A DNA stretch of 64,000 nt from CAVVDY01 sp963815775 (GCA_963815775.1 CAWFIB010000005.1:124001-188000), one strand, 5' to 3'. Shown: positions 35,722 through 45,273, counted from the first letter of the stretch. Numbers and translations: made by a program. The notes: generated by a model from the letters alone, not told the origin.

Positions 35722-37383
35722 ATGATCTCCTTCGACGCACTTCATGCGGCAGTTCATTACCCGTCTGACCGCCGGTTTCGGATTTGGATTCGTCCTTCCA
35801 TTCTCATCGGTATCGCCGCGGTCGTGATCGCGGTGTTTGTGGCTGCGTGGATCGAAGTTGCCCTTTCAGGTCTGCCCACAGTTCCTGAAGTGTCGCAGAT
35901 GACGAACACGACAGGGCCCCACGGATTTCCGCTTTGGGTTAGATATTGCCACTTCTTCAATTTCTTCTTCGTGATGATGCTGATCCGCAGCGGATTGTCC
36001 ATCCTGATGGACCATCCAAGGCTTTATTTCAACGACGACTGCACACCGGGCAGCGAGTGGATTCGCTTCACGCCAATCCCTGTTCCTCGTGACCGCTTGT
36101 GGACGGCGAAGGACGATTCCCGGTATATCTCGCCTTTGGTCGCCACTCCGGGGTACCGACACACTATCGGCATCGCACGTGTCTGGCACTTCATCAACGT
36201 CCACGGATTCATCGTGACGGGAATTCTCTTCGTCATCATGCTTTTCGATACCGAGCAGTGGCGGCGCATCGTCCCTACCTCTACGGTCGTGCTTCTGCAA
36301 GGGTGGAACATCTTCGTGCACTACGCCACGCTGCACATGCCTGCAGAGCCGAATGGGTTTTATGGATACAACGCCCTGCAGCAGATGGCCTATTTCAGCG
36401 TGTTCTTTGTCTTCGGCCCACTGGCGATCCTTACCGGCATAGCCATGTCGCCCGCGGTGGTAAATCATTTCCCGTGGTACGCGCGCCTGTTCGGCGGCAG
36501 GCAGTCGGCCCGCTCAATCCACTTTCTGAACATGCTCGGATTCCTGGGCTTCCTCGTTGTCCACGTCACGCTGGTGGTCATGACGGGATTTACCCGCAAC
36601 ATGAACCACATCGTAATGGGCACCGACGATCTAAGCAGTATGGGAGTTGTGTGGGGATTCGTTGGAATCGGGGTAGTCGTGCTCTCGTGGGTGGTTGCGC
36701 ATTTTCTCTCGTGGCATCAGCCGCGCGCACTGCAACACGCCCTGAAGTCAGTCACCTATCCAATGCAGCTGATTACCCTCAACCAGCTCGTTCCTCATCA
36801 GGACTACTCCGAGGCGCAAATCTCCCCATACTTCTGGCCGAATGGCAAGATGCCGGTGCGAGAAGACTGGAAGGGTCTCGCCGCCAATCACTTCCGCGAC
36901 TTCCGGCTGAAGGTCGGGGGGCTGGTCGAGAACCCAGTCGATCTTTCGCTCGCCGACATCGAAAAGCTCGGGCACTTCGAAGACATTACGATGCACCACT
37001 GCATCCAGGGCTGGACCGGAATCGCAAAATGGGGTGGCCTTCCCATGAAGAATCTCGTTGAACTGGTGCATCCGAAACCAGAGGCCAAGGTTGTGGCTTT
37101 CTTCTCCTTTGGCGACGGTCTGTACGGCGGAACCTACTACGAAACGCAGACGGTCGAGAACCTCGCTAAAGCCGAGTGCCTCCTTGCCACCCAGATGAAT
37201 GGACAGCCCCTGCCCGATGTGTATGGTGCTCCAGTTCGGCTGCGCGTTGAGAACCAACTCGGTTACAAGATGGTGAAGTGGATCGAGCGAATCGAGTTCG
37301 TTCGGTCGGAAAAGGAACTGGGCGCTGGAGAGGGCGGAAAAAACGAGGACGACGAGTATTTCGACCTGCTACCCAACATCTGA
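35722..37383 (+). CDS. Cytochrome b561-like membrane domain fused to a sulfite-oxidase-type molybdopterin domain
   Basis: The protein of about 553 residues has an N-terminal cytochrome-b-like part (residues about 20-350). It has several membrane helices with His ligands (G-H/C-H-F-F-N-F-F-F-V, V-W-H-F-I-N-V-H-G-F and H-F-L-N-M-L-G-F-L-G-F). A C-terminal domain (about 400-550) resembles the molybdopterin-binding domain of sulfite oxidases. It has H-H-C-I-Q-G-W-T-G-I-A-K-W-G-G, with the Cys that ligates Mo in such enzymes, and the final G-Y-K-M-V-K-W-I. The two parts are normally separate subunits. Start ATG 35722 is judged by where the helices begin. Confidence 0.88.
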   Translation: MISFDALHAAVHYPSDRRFRIWIRPSILIGIAAVVIAVFVAAWIEVALSGLPTVPEVSQMTNTTGPHGFPLWVRYCHFFNFFFVMMLIRSGLSILMDHPRLYFNDDCTPGSEWIRFTPIPVPRDRLWTAKDDSRYISPLVATPGYRHTIGIARVWHFINVHGFIVTGILFVIMLFDTEQWRRIVPTSTVVLLQGWNIFVHYATLHMPAEPNGFYGYNALQQMAYFSVFFVFGPLAILTGIAMSPAVVNHFPWYARLFGGRQSARSIHFLNMLGFLGFLVVHVTLVVMTGFTRNMNHIVMGTDDLSSMGVVWGFVGIGVVVLSWVVAHFLSWHQPRALQHALKSVTYPMQLITLNQLVPHQDYSEAQISPYFWPNGKMPVREDWKGLAANHFRDFRLKVGGLVENPVDLSLADIEKLGHFEDITMHHCIQGWTGIAKWGGLPMKNLVELVHPKPEAKVVAFFSFGDGLYGGTYYETQTVENLAKAECLLATQMNGQPLPDVYGAPVRLRVENQLGYKMVKWIERIEFVRSEKELGAGEGGKNEDDEYFDLLPNI

Positions 37384-37571
37384 AAGTGAGAGGCGCTTGC
37401 GGGGGAAAGCCTGCGCGCTTTGCCAGTTCACTGACTGTAGGCCATGCCTCTGCGGCATCGCCACGCCGAAACAAAGTGATCAGGCCTCGACGTCGACTGC
37501 AACACGCATCGCGGTGTCTAGTTTCTATTTCGGCTGGCTCGACAGCGCGCTGGCTGGTGGAAGTTCTGGCT

Positions 37572-38882
37572 ATGCCTTTACCTGAGACGCCCCTTCAGAT
37601 TTTCGAACGGACCAGCATTCGCGAACTGCAGCTCTCGCGTTTGCTGATCTTCTATATATCCGGCGGCCTATTCTTCATGCTTCTGCCAGGGACGTTTCTC
37701 GGGGTGTGGAATCTCATCTCCATCAGCGGACGGCGTGCGGCGGATAGCATCTCACCCGCATGGATCCAAGCTCACGGACACGCCCAGGTACTCGGCTGGA
37801 TTGGCAGCTTTATTCTCGGCATCGGCTACTACTCCATTCCCAAGTTGCGCGGCGGATTAAGACCTTTCGCACTCCGGCGGGCGTGGTTCTCGGGCACCCT
37901 CTGGATGGCCGGCGTTCTGATTCGTTGGGCCGCGAATGTGTATCTCTGGCATTGGCGGGTGCTCCTGCCGCTTTCCGCTGCGATGGAGCTTGCCGCATTC
38001 CTCATTTTTTTTCGAGCCGTGTCGCAACATAAGCCGCAGGACAGCGGCAAGGCGAAGCTGGAAACCTGGGTTTTGGTTGTGATTGCCGGTACCTTGGGGC
38101 TGCTTGCAACGCTCCTCCTCAACCTGGGAGCTTGTTTGTGGCTTGCCTTCCGATCCGATGGACCTGCGTTTCCGTCCAACTTCGATCAGCGCTTCCTAGT
38201 ACTCGCTGCATGGGGCTTTATGGTGCCTTTTGTATGGGGCTTCAACGCGAAGTGGCTGCCCGTTTTTCTTGGCACACGTCCGCCTCATAACCGGCTGTTG
38301 GGAGCCGCGGCGGCGGTTCAAGTGATAGGAATTGCGTTCGCACTCGCCGGTTTCTTCCGCGTTACCACAGCCTTGTTATTAGGTTCGTCCCTGCTGGCGA
38401 TGATCGCGCTACGCATTTTTGCTCAACCGGAAAAAGCTGCCAAGACGAAAGGCATTCACAGCAGCTTCCCGCTCTTCGTGCGGAGTGCCTATGTCTGGCT
38501 GTTAATTGCGGCGGGGCTAGGCATCTGGGCGGCAAACGCGACGGATCCAGCCGGCATCTGGGGAGCTTCTCGTCACGCGTTGACCGTTGGGTTTGTTGCG
38601 ATGATGGTGTTTTGCATTGGGCAGCGAGTGCTGCCCGCGTTTTCGGGAATGAAGCTCCTATTTAGTCCGAGACTTATGTTGGTCGGTCTCCTGTTTCTGA
38701 CTCTGGGGTGCACGGTGCGCGTCGGTGCTGAAGTGCTTGCTTACCAAGAGATTGTGCCGGCGGCGTGGGGCTGGCTGCCTTATTCCGCTATTTTTGAACT
38801 TGCGGCAGTAACGGCTTTAGCAGTCAATTTAGTTGTTACATTTCTGCAGCCTCCTGCAGCGCGGTCGGGCAGTGGCCTGTGA
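37572..38882 (+). CDS. NnrS-like heme membrane protein
   Basis: The 436-residue protein is very hydrophobic, with about 12 helices, and resembles the NnrS family, a heme- and copper-containing inner membrane protein linked to NO tolerance. Conserved-looking stretches are I-Q-A-H-G-H-A-Q-V-L-G-W near residue 60 and S-R-H-A-L-T-V-G-F-V-A-M-M-V-F-C-I-G-Q-R-V-L-P-A-F-S-G near 340. Start ATG 37572 follows a weak purine tract. It lies downstream of the cytochrome/molybdopterin fusion on the same strand. Confidence 0.85.
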   Translation: MPLPETPLQIFERTSIRELQLSRLLIFYISGGLFFMLLPGTFLGVWNLISISGRRAADSISPAWIQAHGHAQVLGWIGSFILGIGYYSIPKLRGGLRPFALRRAWFSGTLWMAGVLIRWAANVYLWHWRVLLPLSAAMELAAFLIFFRAVSQHKPQDSGKAKLETWVLVVIAGTLGLLATLLLNLGACLWLAFRSDGPAFPSNFDQRFLVLAAWGFMVPFVWGFNAKWLPVFLGTRPPHNRLLGAAAAVQVIGIAFALAGFFRVTTALLLGSSLLAMIALRIFAQPEKAAKTKGIHSSFPLFVRSAYVWLLIAAGLGIWAANATDPAGIWGASRHALTVGFVAMMVFCIGQRVLPAFSGMKLLFSPRLMLVGLLFLTLGCTVRVGAEVLAYQEIVPAAWGWLPYSAIFELAAVTALAVNLVVTFLQPPAARSGSGL

Positions 38883-38911
38883 TTGGTTCGATAGCCGAGG
38901 AGTAGTCAACA

Positions 38912-39705
38912 ATGTCTTCCTCATCTTTCGGAAAACACGCTCGCAGTGCAACGAGTGGCCAGCCGGCCGTCGCCGAGCCTTCCTTCGCCGAGAGAGGCAC
39001 GTACGTTAGATGCACTCGGGCCGGATCGGCACTCTCTCAACCCTTTCTCGGAAACAAACGGGTTTCCCCTTCGGATCCCTGATGCCTTATGGACTAGACA
39101 ATGAGGGTCGCCCCATCTTTCTTATAAGCACGATGGCTATGCACACGCAGAATCTGCAAGCCAATCCACGCGCCAGCCTGTTTGTGACCGAGCCAGACCC
39201 ATGCGGCGATCCACTCGGCTCATCCAGAGTGACAGTGATCGGAAATGTCACCAGAGTCCCGGCGGCAGAGCTGGCGGATGCGCGTACCGTCTATTTGGCG
39301 GGGTACCCGGACAGCAAGTACTGGGTCGATTTCGAGGATTTCTTCTTTTATCGCATGGATGTTCTGGACGTTTATTACGTGGGCGGCTTTGGAGTCATGG
39401 GATGGGTGGCAGCCTCGGACTACTCCCAGGCACAAGCCGACCCGCTGGTTGAACACACATTGGACATCATGCAGCACATGAATGCCGAGCACAAGGATGC
39501 CCTTATCCTGCTCGCGAAACAGTGTGCCGGGATTGAGGCGCAGGACGCCGAGTTGACTTCGGTCGATCGTCTTGGCTTTCACCTGCGCTTGAAGACCCAG
39601 GATGGCATGAAGGGAACTCGGATCGCGTTCTCACAAGAAGTGAGGGATCCGGCACAGACCAGAAAAGTGTTTGTCGAGATGTTACGGCAGGCGCGCCAAG
39701 AGTAA
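38912..39705 (+). pseudogene. HugZ/pyridoxamine-phosphate-oxidase-like protein with N-terminal frameshift
   Basis: The frame from ATG 39010 encodes 231 residues of a flavin-reductase/heme-utilisation (HugZ-type) fold. It has G-R-I-G-T-L-S-T-L-S-R-K, then F-L-I-S-T-M-A-M-H-T-Q-N-L and a late D-I-M-Q-H-M-N-A-E-H-K-D-A (DUF2470-like). The probable true N-terminus starts at ATG 38912 in another frame (S-S-S-S-F-G-K-H-A-R-S-A-T-S) and is cut by a stop at 39007-39009. A one-base change at about 38995-39005 separates them. ATG 39010 has no good ribosome binding site, so the gene is likely broken. Confidence 0.65.
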
Positions 39706-39940
39706 GCCGCCTAGCGTTCGCGGTGACCCGCAGAGAAACTCGAAGTGAAATCGACACGGGCGCCCATGCACCTTGTATGCACCTAGTGTCACGAAATGTC
39801 GGAAGATTTGGGTGCACATTCACCGCAAGGTGCATTTTTGGGTGCATAAAACTTCCCGAACAAGGAGATCTTCTACGACTTACAGCCCCTAAGCCGCCCG
39901 TAAGTGATTGAATCCAGGCAACAGGACGGGACGGGGTTAA

Positions 39941-40022
39941 TTTGCTAAACCGTTGTACGGTCAAAAGCTGTACCGGGGGTTCGAATCCCCCCTCTCCGCC
40001 AGATTTTCTGCAACCCCAATCA
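39941..40022 (+). repeat. attR: right attachment direct repeat, partial tRNA-Ser
   Basis: The 82-nt segment starts with TTTGCTAAAC and repeats the 3' two-thirds of tRNA-Ser plus 23 nt of downstream sequence. It has one C fewer than attL in the run before CTCTCC, so the acceptor stem could not form as at attL. The 5' part of the tRNA is missing here, so this is not a functional gene. Confidence 0.93.
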
Positions 40023-40288
40023 TCTAGCAACACAAGGACTATTGCCCTACTGCTAGTCCTGTGCCGGATTCTCGCCGTCGCCGCACACGCGCAGCACGAC
40101 TGCCAGGCAACTTACCCGATCATCTGACCCTCCCTACACCGGACTTCTTGAGACAGATTCCGGCAATACGTGAGCACCCGTGTGCGGGCCTGCGGTCGCG
40201 AGGGCCTCGGTCGCCGCCACTCCACCGCTGGACCCGGTGCGGTGATCGCAGCATCACCCGAACCATCAAGTGCACTATCATGCTTTAG
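40023..40288. other. Intergenic region, no supported gene
   Basis: Just right of attR. No frame has a family match. The last ten bases (CATGCTTTAG, 40279-40288) are duplicated at 40418-40427 on the other side of the MITE-like repeat. Confidence 0.5.
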
Positions 40289-40410
40289 GGAAGGTCTGAT
40301 TAAGTTCAGGCTTTGAAGGAGACGGCCTTCAGGCCGTCCGTAAGTGCCTCGAATAAGGCTGGGCTTTAGCCCCTGAGGGTCTTCGATGATCGGACTTAAT
40401 CAGACTTTCC
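40289..40410. repeat. MITE-like element with terminal inverted repeats
   Basis: The left end GGAAGGTCTGATTAAGTTC (40289-40307) and right end GGACTTAATCAGACTTTCC (40392-40410) are inverted repeats, 17 of 19 matching. Small hairpins lie inside (GGCCTTCAGGCC and GGGCTTTAGCCC). The 10-bp sequence CATGCTTTAG flanks it on both sides, 7 nt from the right end, and may be a target duplication. No coding capacity. A transposase in trans is required. Confidence 0.7.
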
Positions 40411-40511
40411 TTAGCGACATGCTTTAGACTGTTCGGCTCAGTTACAGCAATCGCGCTGAGCCAGTGTCCATCCACATGACACACTGTAAGACGTAAAGGA
40501 GTCACAACAGC

Positions 40512-40823
40512 ATGGCGAACGCAACGAGTGTCGGATTACTGGTGCGTCTCGAGGCAAAGCCCGGGAAAGAGAATGAAGTGGCGGAGTTTCTTCGTGCCGC
40601 CCTCCCGATGGCCGAGGCTGAACCTGCGACGACAGCCTGGTTCGCAATCCGTCTGGGGCCTGCAACCTTCGGTATTTTCGATGCCTTTCCCAACAACGCA
40701 GGACGGGAAGCTCACCTCTCGGGACCCATCGCCGCTGCGCTGATGGCCAGAGCTTCGGAACTGCTCGCACAGCCGCCGAACATTGAAAAGATCGACGTGC
40801 TTGCCTCGAAGTTGCCAGGATGA
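40512..40823 (+). CDS. Antibiotic biosynthesis monooxygenase (ABM) domain protein
   Basis: The 103-residue protein is a small dimeric alpha-beta barrel of the ABM type, found in heme-degrading and quinone-modifying monooxygenases and in many uncharacterised proteins. Typical parts are L-L-V-R-L-E-A-K-P-G-K-E-N-E-V, F-A-I-R-L-G-P-A-T-F-G-I-F-D-A-F and a C-terminal I-D-V-L-A. AAGGAG lies 12 nt before ATG 40512. It has a free promoter region and no partner in the window. Confidence 0.87.
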   Translation: MANATSVGLLVRLEAKPGKENEVAEFLRAALPMAEAEPATTAWFAIRLGPATFGIFDAFPNNAGREAHLSGPIAAALMARASELLAQPPNIEKIDVLASKLPG

Positions 40824-41058
40824 GCCTGGGATCCGCCTTCTGTCGTTGAGCCTCCGGACGCTGCTAAGCATCCTGCTTGCGTCGTGATCAACGATGATGC
40901 CTGCTGCTGTCTGGTTTTTGTTTGAGAACTGCGGGCGTCCTTGTTGCCATCCGCACAGAGCGCCGCCCGCAGACTGCATTTTCTCTAAGTCGCCACTCAA
41001 CCTTGTGAGCCGCACGTCAAAGTCTCTATAGTGTCCATTGCCCGAGGTGCTGGCACGT

Positions 41059-41889
41059 ATGGCAAAGCTCACACGTTATCTGGTGCTGATCGTCGGTCTT
41101 CTCTCGCCGCTACTGGCGCTGGCTTTTTATTCGCTGGTTTACACAACATTGACCCGGGCCAGTACCGATCGGGAAAAGGACTGGCTATTTCGTCTTGCCG
41201 TGTCCACGGTCGCCATGACGCTGCCTTTCTTCGCGACCGTCGCTCTGGCGTGGGTAGCCTGGAGACAACGCCGGCAGGAGCAGGCAATTTCAAGATCTGC
41301 AAAGAGGCGCCAACAGCGGTCCGATTCGCGCTCCGCGGATGCGACACCGACCGCGACTCCGCTGATAGTGAAAATAGGATTGGTGGTGGCAACGCTATCG
41401 CTTCTGCTGATGTGGAGGCCGATCCGTGACGGCATCCACCGCTCCGAGCAGGTTCGGAACATGGCGTTGCGCGGTGTGCCCGCCCCGGCCTTCGATACTG
41501 TGGACATCGACGGACATGAGCAGCGGCTGGCCAACCACAAGGGACAAGTGGTCGTGGTCAATATCTGGGCGACCTGGTGCGGGCCCTGCCGCGCCGAGAT
41601 GCCGGAGCTGAATCGCTTATACGAGACAGACAAGGATCAGGGGCTCCAGGTCTTCGGCATCTCCAGTGAAGACGCTGACTTGCAACGGAAGTTTCGGCAA
41701 CTGGTGCCGGTCACCTATCCGCTGCTGACCATGAACGGGCAAGTGCCCAATCTGTATCGCGACATTGCGCGGTACCCGGCAACCTTCCTCATCGATCGCC
41801 AGGGGCACCTGCAACCCGCGCCAAGCCCCGACCAACCCTTCCAGCAACTCGAGGCCGACGTGGAACGCCTGTTGAAGGCCCCCTCGTAG
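41059..41889 (+). CDS. TlpA/ResA-like membrane-anchored thioredoxin
   Basis: The 276-residue protein has two or three N-terminal hydrophobic helices (about residues 7-30, 50-70, 105-120). A thioredoxin-like domain follows, with W-C-G-P-C near residue 170 inside V-V-N-I-W-A-T-W-C-G-P-C-R-A-E-M-P-E-L. A conserved cis-Pro region is R-Y-P-A-T-F-L-I-D. Such proteins reduce or mature extracytoplasmic cytochrome c or thiol proteins. Start ATG 41059 has GAGGTG 9 nt upstream; TTG 41038 is an alternative. Confidence 0.92.
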   Translation: MAKLTRYLVLIVGLLSPLLALAFYSLVYTTLTRASTDREKDWLFRLAVSTVAMTLPFFATVALAWVAWRQRRQEQAISRSAKRRQQRSDSRSADATPTATPLIVKIGLVVATLSLLLMWRPIRDGIHRSEQVRNMALRGVPAPAFDTVDIDGHEQRLANHKGQVVVVNIWATWCGPCRAEMPELNRLYETDKDQGLQVFGISSEDADLQRKFRQLVPVTYPLLTMNGQVPNLYRDIARYPATFLIDRQGHLQPAPSPDQPFQQLEADVERLLKAPS

Positions 41890-41941
41890 CCATAGTCGGG
41901 CGGGTGGCTCGGCCAAGCAGTTTGAGTAATCAACACACTCT

Positions 41942-41982
41942 GGGGTGCCCCGTCCAACCATCATCAGTTGGTTGGGCGGGGA
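41942..41982 (+). repeat. REP-type hairpin a, before Rhs cassette 1
   Basis: GGTGCCCC precedes an imperfect stem CCCGTCCAACC / GGTTGGGCGGG, with a short loop and a final GGGA. It belongs to a family with the same outer GGTGCCCC...GGGA sequence but different stems, found before each Rhs cassette and around the RAYT gene. Confidence 0.8.
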
Positions 41983-41990
41983 TTTTGATT

Positions 41991-43238
41991 ACGACGCGGA
42001 AGTGCGGCCGGTTACGGTCGGCGGTGCGTCGGCGATCTACGACGCGTTTGGGCGAATGGTAGAGGCCAATAATGGCGGCACCGAAATTCTCTATGGGCCG
42101 TCGCGGCAGAAGTTCGCCTACATGAGCAGCCAAGACGAAATACTTCATGCCGCTGGCGGGTGGGGTGCAGGACGTCTACGATGGAAGCGAGTTCAAGTAC
42201 ATTCGCTACGTTGACTGGCAGGGGTCGAGCCGGGTGCAGCTCACCTGGGATGGAGCAGTAGTCGGTGGCAAGGCGTATGCTCCATACGGCGAGACGTACG
42301 CCGAAACGGGAACCGCGGACCGCATGTACACCGGGCAGACGCAGGATGTAACGGCGCTTCAAGGATCGACAGGAATCTACGACTTCCTGTTCCGGCAGCA
42401 GGCGTCGAATCAGGGCCGCTGGATGGTGCCCGACCCGGCAGGCCTCGCCGCCGTCGATATCACCAACCCCCAGACCTGGAACCGATATGCCTACGTCGGC
42501 AATAACCCGCTCAGCAACGTCGATCCGCTGGGGCTGGATCCGCTGGGGCCTGTGATTACCAATATCACGGTCTACAGCGGATTTGACCCTTTCAACATCG
42601 GGAGCTACTACTCTGGAGATTTCGGTGTAGGAGGGGGAAGCGGAAACCCTAACCGGCTTCAGCTCCTTCCGCTCGATGGGCCAGGAGAAGGACGCGGTGG
42701 GGGCAGGCGACCGCGGTCGCAACCGCAGCCCGCGCCTTCCAATCCCCCGACCAAAGGGAACTGCACTGCACAGAGAATATATTCAGGTTTAATGGGCACG
42801 GCGAATTTAGCAGTGGCAATCGGCAAAGGTTTCGCTATCGGAACTGCTGTAGCGAGTGTAGGGGCAACAGGCGTGGGTGCCCCAGCGGCAGCCACACTGG
42901 CTGTGTACGGAACAACAAGTGTTTTCGGTCAGGGTCTTGCTGGTGCAACCCAACTGTACTCAGCTTTCACAGGTAATTACGGTACAGCTGGAAAAGTCGC
43001 CCAGGTGGGGAACATCCTAGCTGGGCCCGCGATGGGCTTCGGAACCTTGATCGCGGGGGGCACCATGCAAACCGCCGAGAGGCAGGCAAGCTATGAGAGC
43101 TTCGCTACCGCACTGGGCAGCCTCGTTGACGCGATCAGGGGATCCGCACAAGGGCTACCATCAGCTGTAGGCGACGAGTCAACGTCGTACTTCGGCGCAT
43201 TTGCAACTGGAGATAATCCTTGCGGATCTGGGCACTAA
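41991..43238 (+). pseudogene. Orphan Rhs C-terminal cassette 1
   Basis: The first part (to about 42150) encodes Rhs YD-type repeats (Y-D-A-F-G-R-M-V-E-A-N, Y-M-S-S-Q-D-E-I-L-H-A) in one frame. It continues at about 42147 in another frame with G-G-V-Q-D-V-Y-D-G-S-E-F and Y-I-R-Y-V-D-W-Q-G-S-S-R. The Rhs core ends with P-D-P-A-G-L-A-A-V, N-R-Y-A-Y-V-G-N-N-P-L-S-N-V-D-P-L-G, the usual junction to a variable tip. The tip (about 240 residues) has a glycine-rich, Pro-rich linker and a hydrophobic, pore-like segment. The N-terminal Rhs body is missing, so the cassette cannot be secreted unless recombined onto a full Rhs gene. Confidence 0.85.
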
Positions 43239-43239
43239 A

Positions 43240-43647
43240 ATGTTGATTGCAAAGGGCTATAGCAAATCACTCGTAATGGCTTTGGCGACTGCTCTGGCAA
43301 TGGGGATACTTGTGGTTCTCGAAGTTAACGAGATCCTTAGTCCTCGAGGATTCGCAGCATGGTCTGTGGTTGTGATGGCTGTAGCGGCTGCGATCTGGTT
43401 CCTCGTATTGAAAAGCGTAAGGAAAATGAGGAGCAATGATGAACCAGTGAGTTCTCCTCAGATTCGAGGTGGTGGGTATAAGAAGGTGTTTGTGGCCATA
43501 GCACTTGCAGTTTTCTTGGTCTTTTCACTTTGGGGAACCAGAGGAGGTCCGTGGTTGCCGCGCCTGATCGGATCCTGCTTCCTTGCAGCACTTATTATTG
43601 GCAATCTACTCCGTAAACCCTCGGCTGGTGGCCGAGGTGTCAAATGA
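43240..43647 (+). CDS. Candidate immunity membrane protein, cassette 1
   Basis: The ATG at 43240 follows the Rhs stop by one base. The 135-residue protein has two N-terminal hydrophobic helices (L-A-T-A-L-A-M-G-I-L-V-V-L and S-V-V-V-M-A-V-A-A-A-I-W-F-L-V) and two C-terminal helices. In Rhs systems the gene just after the tip commonly encodes the cognate immunity protein. A membrane protein fits a pore-type toxin, but no family is recognised. Confidence 0.6.
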   Translation: MLIAKGYSKSLVMALATALAMGILVVLEVNEILSPRGFAAWSVVVMAVAAAIWFLVLKSVRKMRSNDEPVSSPQIRGGGYKKVFVAIALAVFLVFSLWGTRGGPWLPRLIGSCFLAALIIGNLLRKPSAGGRGVK

Positions 43648-43687
43648 GGGTGCCCCAGGTTCGGCCATCGGTTGGCCTAACCTGGGA
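43648..43687 (+). repeat. REP-type hairpin b, before Rhs cassette 2
   Basis: GGTGCCCCAGGTTCGGCC, loop ATCGGTT, then GGCCTAACCTGGGA. The stem CCAGGTT/AACCTGG and GGCC/GGCC is perfect. It shares its outer stem sequence with the hairpin at 56948-56990. Confidence 0.85.
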
Positions 43688-43689
43688 TC

Positions 43690-44608
43690 GCCTTCGCGAC
43701 AGAATGGGGCAGGCTTCAGCTACGATGCCATGGGCAACGTCTTTAATGCGGAGATTCCTACGTGTACGATTCGTATCTTCACCGGGCAGACGCAGGACGT
43801 GATTCAAGGGCCGACGGGTATCTACGACTTCCTGTTCCGCCAGCAGGGCGCAGGTGAGGGACGCTGGCTGGTGCCCGATCCAGCAGGCCTGGCCGCCGTC
43901 GATATCACCAACCCCCAGACCTGGAACCGATATGCTTACGTCGGCAACAACCCGCTCAGCAATGTCGATCCGCTGGGGCGCTGCGATGACGGGGTAGCAA
44001 TCTGCCCGGTAATTACGAATATTGACGTTTCAGCGACCGTATTGGGCTTGTACTTGGACTCCCTTCCTGGGAGTATGAGCGGCGGTGGAGTAAATCGGTT
44101 CCAGCTACTTCCCGCCTACGGATCAGGAGAGGGCCCTCACACCGGCATCCTCGGAGCTGTGTCGAAGTTTCAATTGAAGCAAGTTTCGGGTGCAACGCCT
44201 GTTTCCCCAGACAATGGCGTGTGTACCGGGCTTGGCCGCGGCCTGGAGGGCAATACCAAGACTATAGGACATCAAGGCGGAATCCCCAACGTGACGGTCA
44301 AAGCTGGCACGGCAGCCGTGATTCCTCAACAGTTTGGGTTTCCCAGCGGTGCTGCTCTTGCTCCATATGCCTCCTATATCCATGGCACAATCGGGAATGT
44401 GCCGTTTTCTGGAGTAACAGATGTGATCGGAGGAAAGTCACCATTTCCACCTATTCCTGTGCGGACAGCGTTGCAGCTGATCTTCCCCGGACGGCTGATC
44501 CTCGAAATACCGGGGGCAGGTGATCAGGGGGTGAATGCTCCCACCACAGTTTATATGCCCGAAGGAATGAAGTGCCCAACCGCAACCAATGGTGGGGGAG
44601 GCGATTAG
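43690..44608 (+). pseudogene. Orphan Rhs C-terminal cassette 2
   Basis: The sequence directly after REP b encodes G-F-S-Y-D-A-M-G-N-V-F-N-A, then F-T-G-Q-T-Q-D-V-I-Q-G-P-T-G-I-Y-D-F-L-F-R-Q-Q. It then has the standard core end N-R-Y-A-Y-V-G-N-N-P-L-S-N-V-D-P-L-G. The variable tip of about 200 residues has no transmembrane helix and a cysteine-containing end (M-K-C-P-T). The Rhs body upstream is lacking, so it is a detached tip. Part of this frame is open, so it may be translated from internal starts. Confidence 0.82.
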
Positions 44609-44610
44609 AA

Positions 44611-45225
44611 ATGCGATCACTTGCCCGGCGTATTGCGATACTAAGTGTCGTGTGGATTGTGACTATCTGTGCTGCAGCTCAGTCCTACCCCACCGTCAAG
44701 GCCCTCCAGCAGACATTTGATGTTCCCGATGTGAGTGAGGCAAATGTGCTTCTTAAGATCAGGTCAACAGATGGTCTTCCAGTGTACAAGCTCCAGTGTC
44801 ATTCGGCTGGATTCACAGGGGATCCTGATTTTGATTACAGTGGTGACTTTGAATGCCGCCTCAGCTCGATTGGAAACCACGACGCGCATAGCACGCTGCT
44901 CACTGAGGATGCCGAGCAGAGCAGAGACTGGGAGAGCAGAGGACGCTTCTTTGCTGCTGACCTTCGCAATCCGTGTGCACAGATACCGCAATTTGGTGCG
45001 ACCCGGAGCTTCGAGCTTCGTGGCATGGAACTTACTCTGCAGATCGCTGCTCCGGTGTTTACTGATAACGGTAGGTTGCGGTCTCTCAAACTCACGGTAA
45101 AGGTAAGACCGAATCCCAGTGCCCAACACCAAATTGCCAAAATTGTTCCTCTACCGAAAACTGCCCCAGCTGAGTGCAGGTTGAATGAGTACTTTATTGA
45201 TCCCGCGAGCTTCTCAAAAAACTAG
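44611..45225 (+). CDS. Exported candidate immunity protein, cassette 2
   Basis: From ATG 44611, three nt after the Rhs stop, the 204-residue protein has a signal peptide (R-S-L-A-R-R-I-A-I-L-S-V-V-W-I-V-T-I-C-A-A-A). The rest is a soluble domain of beta-rich appearance with paired Cys (Y-K-L-Q-C, F-E-C-R-L, N-P-C-A-Q). I recognise no family. Location after an Rhs tip and secretion fit an immunity factor acting outside the cytoplasm. Confidence 0.6.
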   Translation: MRSLARRIAILSVVWIVTICAAAQSYPTVKALQQTFDVPDVSEANVLLKIRSTDGLPVYKLQCHSAGFTGDPDFDYSGDFECRLSSIGNHDAHSTLLTEDAEQSRDWESRGRFFAADLRNPCAQIPQFGATRSFELRGMELTLQIAAPVFTDNGRLRSLKLTVKVRPNPSAQHQIAKIVPLPKTAPAECRLNEYFIDPASFSKN

Positions 45226-45235
45226 TAGGGCGACG

Positions 45236-45273
45236 GGGGGGCACACATTTGCCTTTGATTGGCAAATGTGGGA
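45236..45273 (+). repeat. REP-type hairpin c, before Rhs cassette 3
   Basis: CACATTTGCC (45244-45253), loop TTTGATT, GGCAAATGTG (45261-45270), with G-rich 5' flank and 3' GGATT. The stem is perfect but shares no sequence with hairpins a, b or d. Confidence 0.78.
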
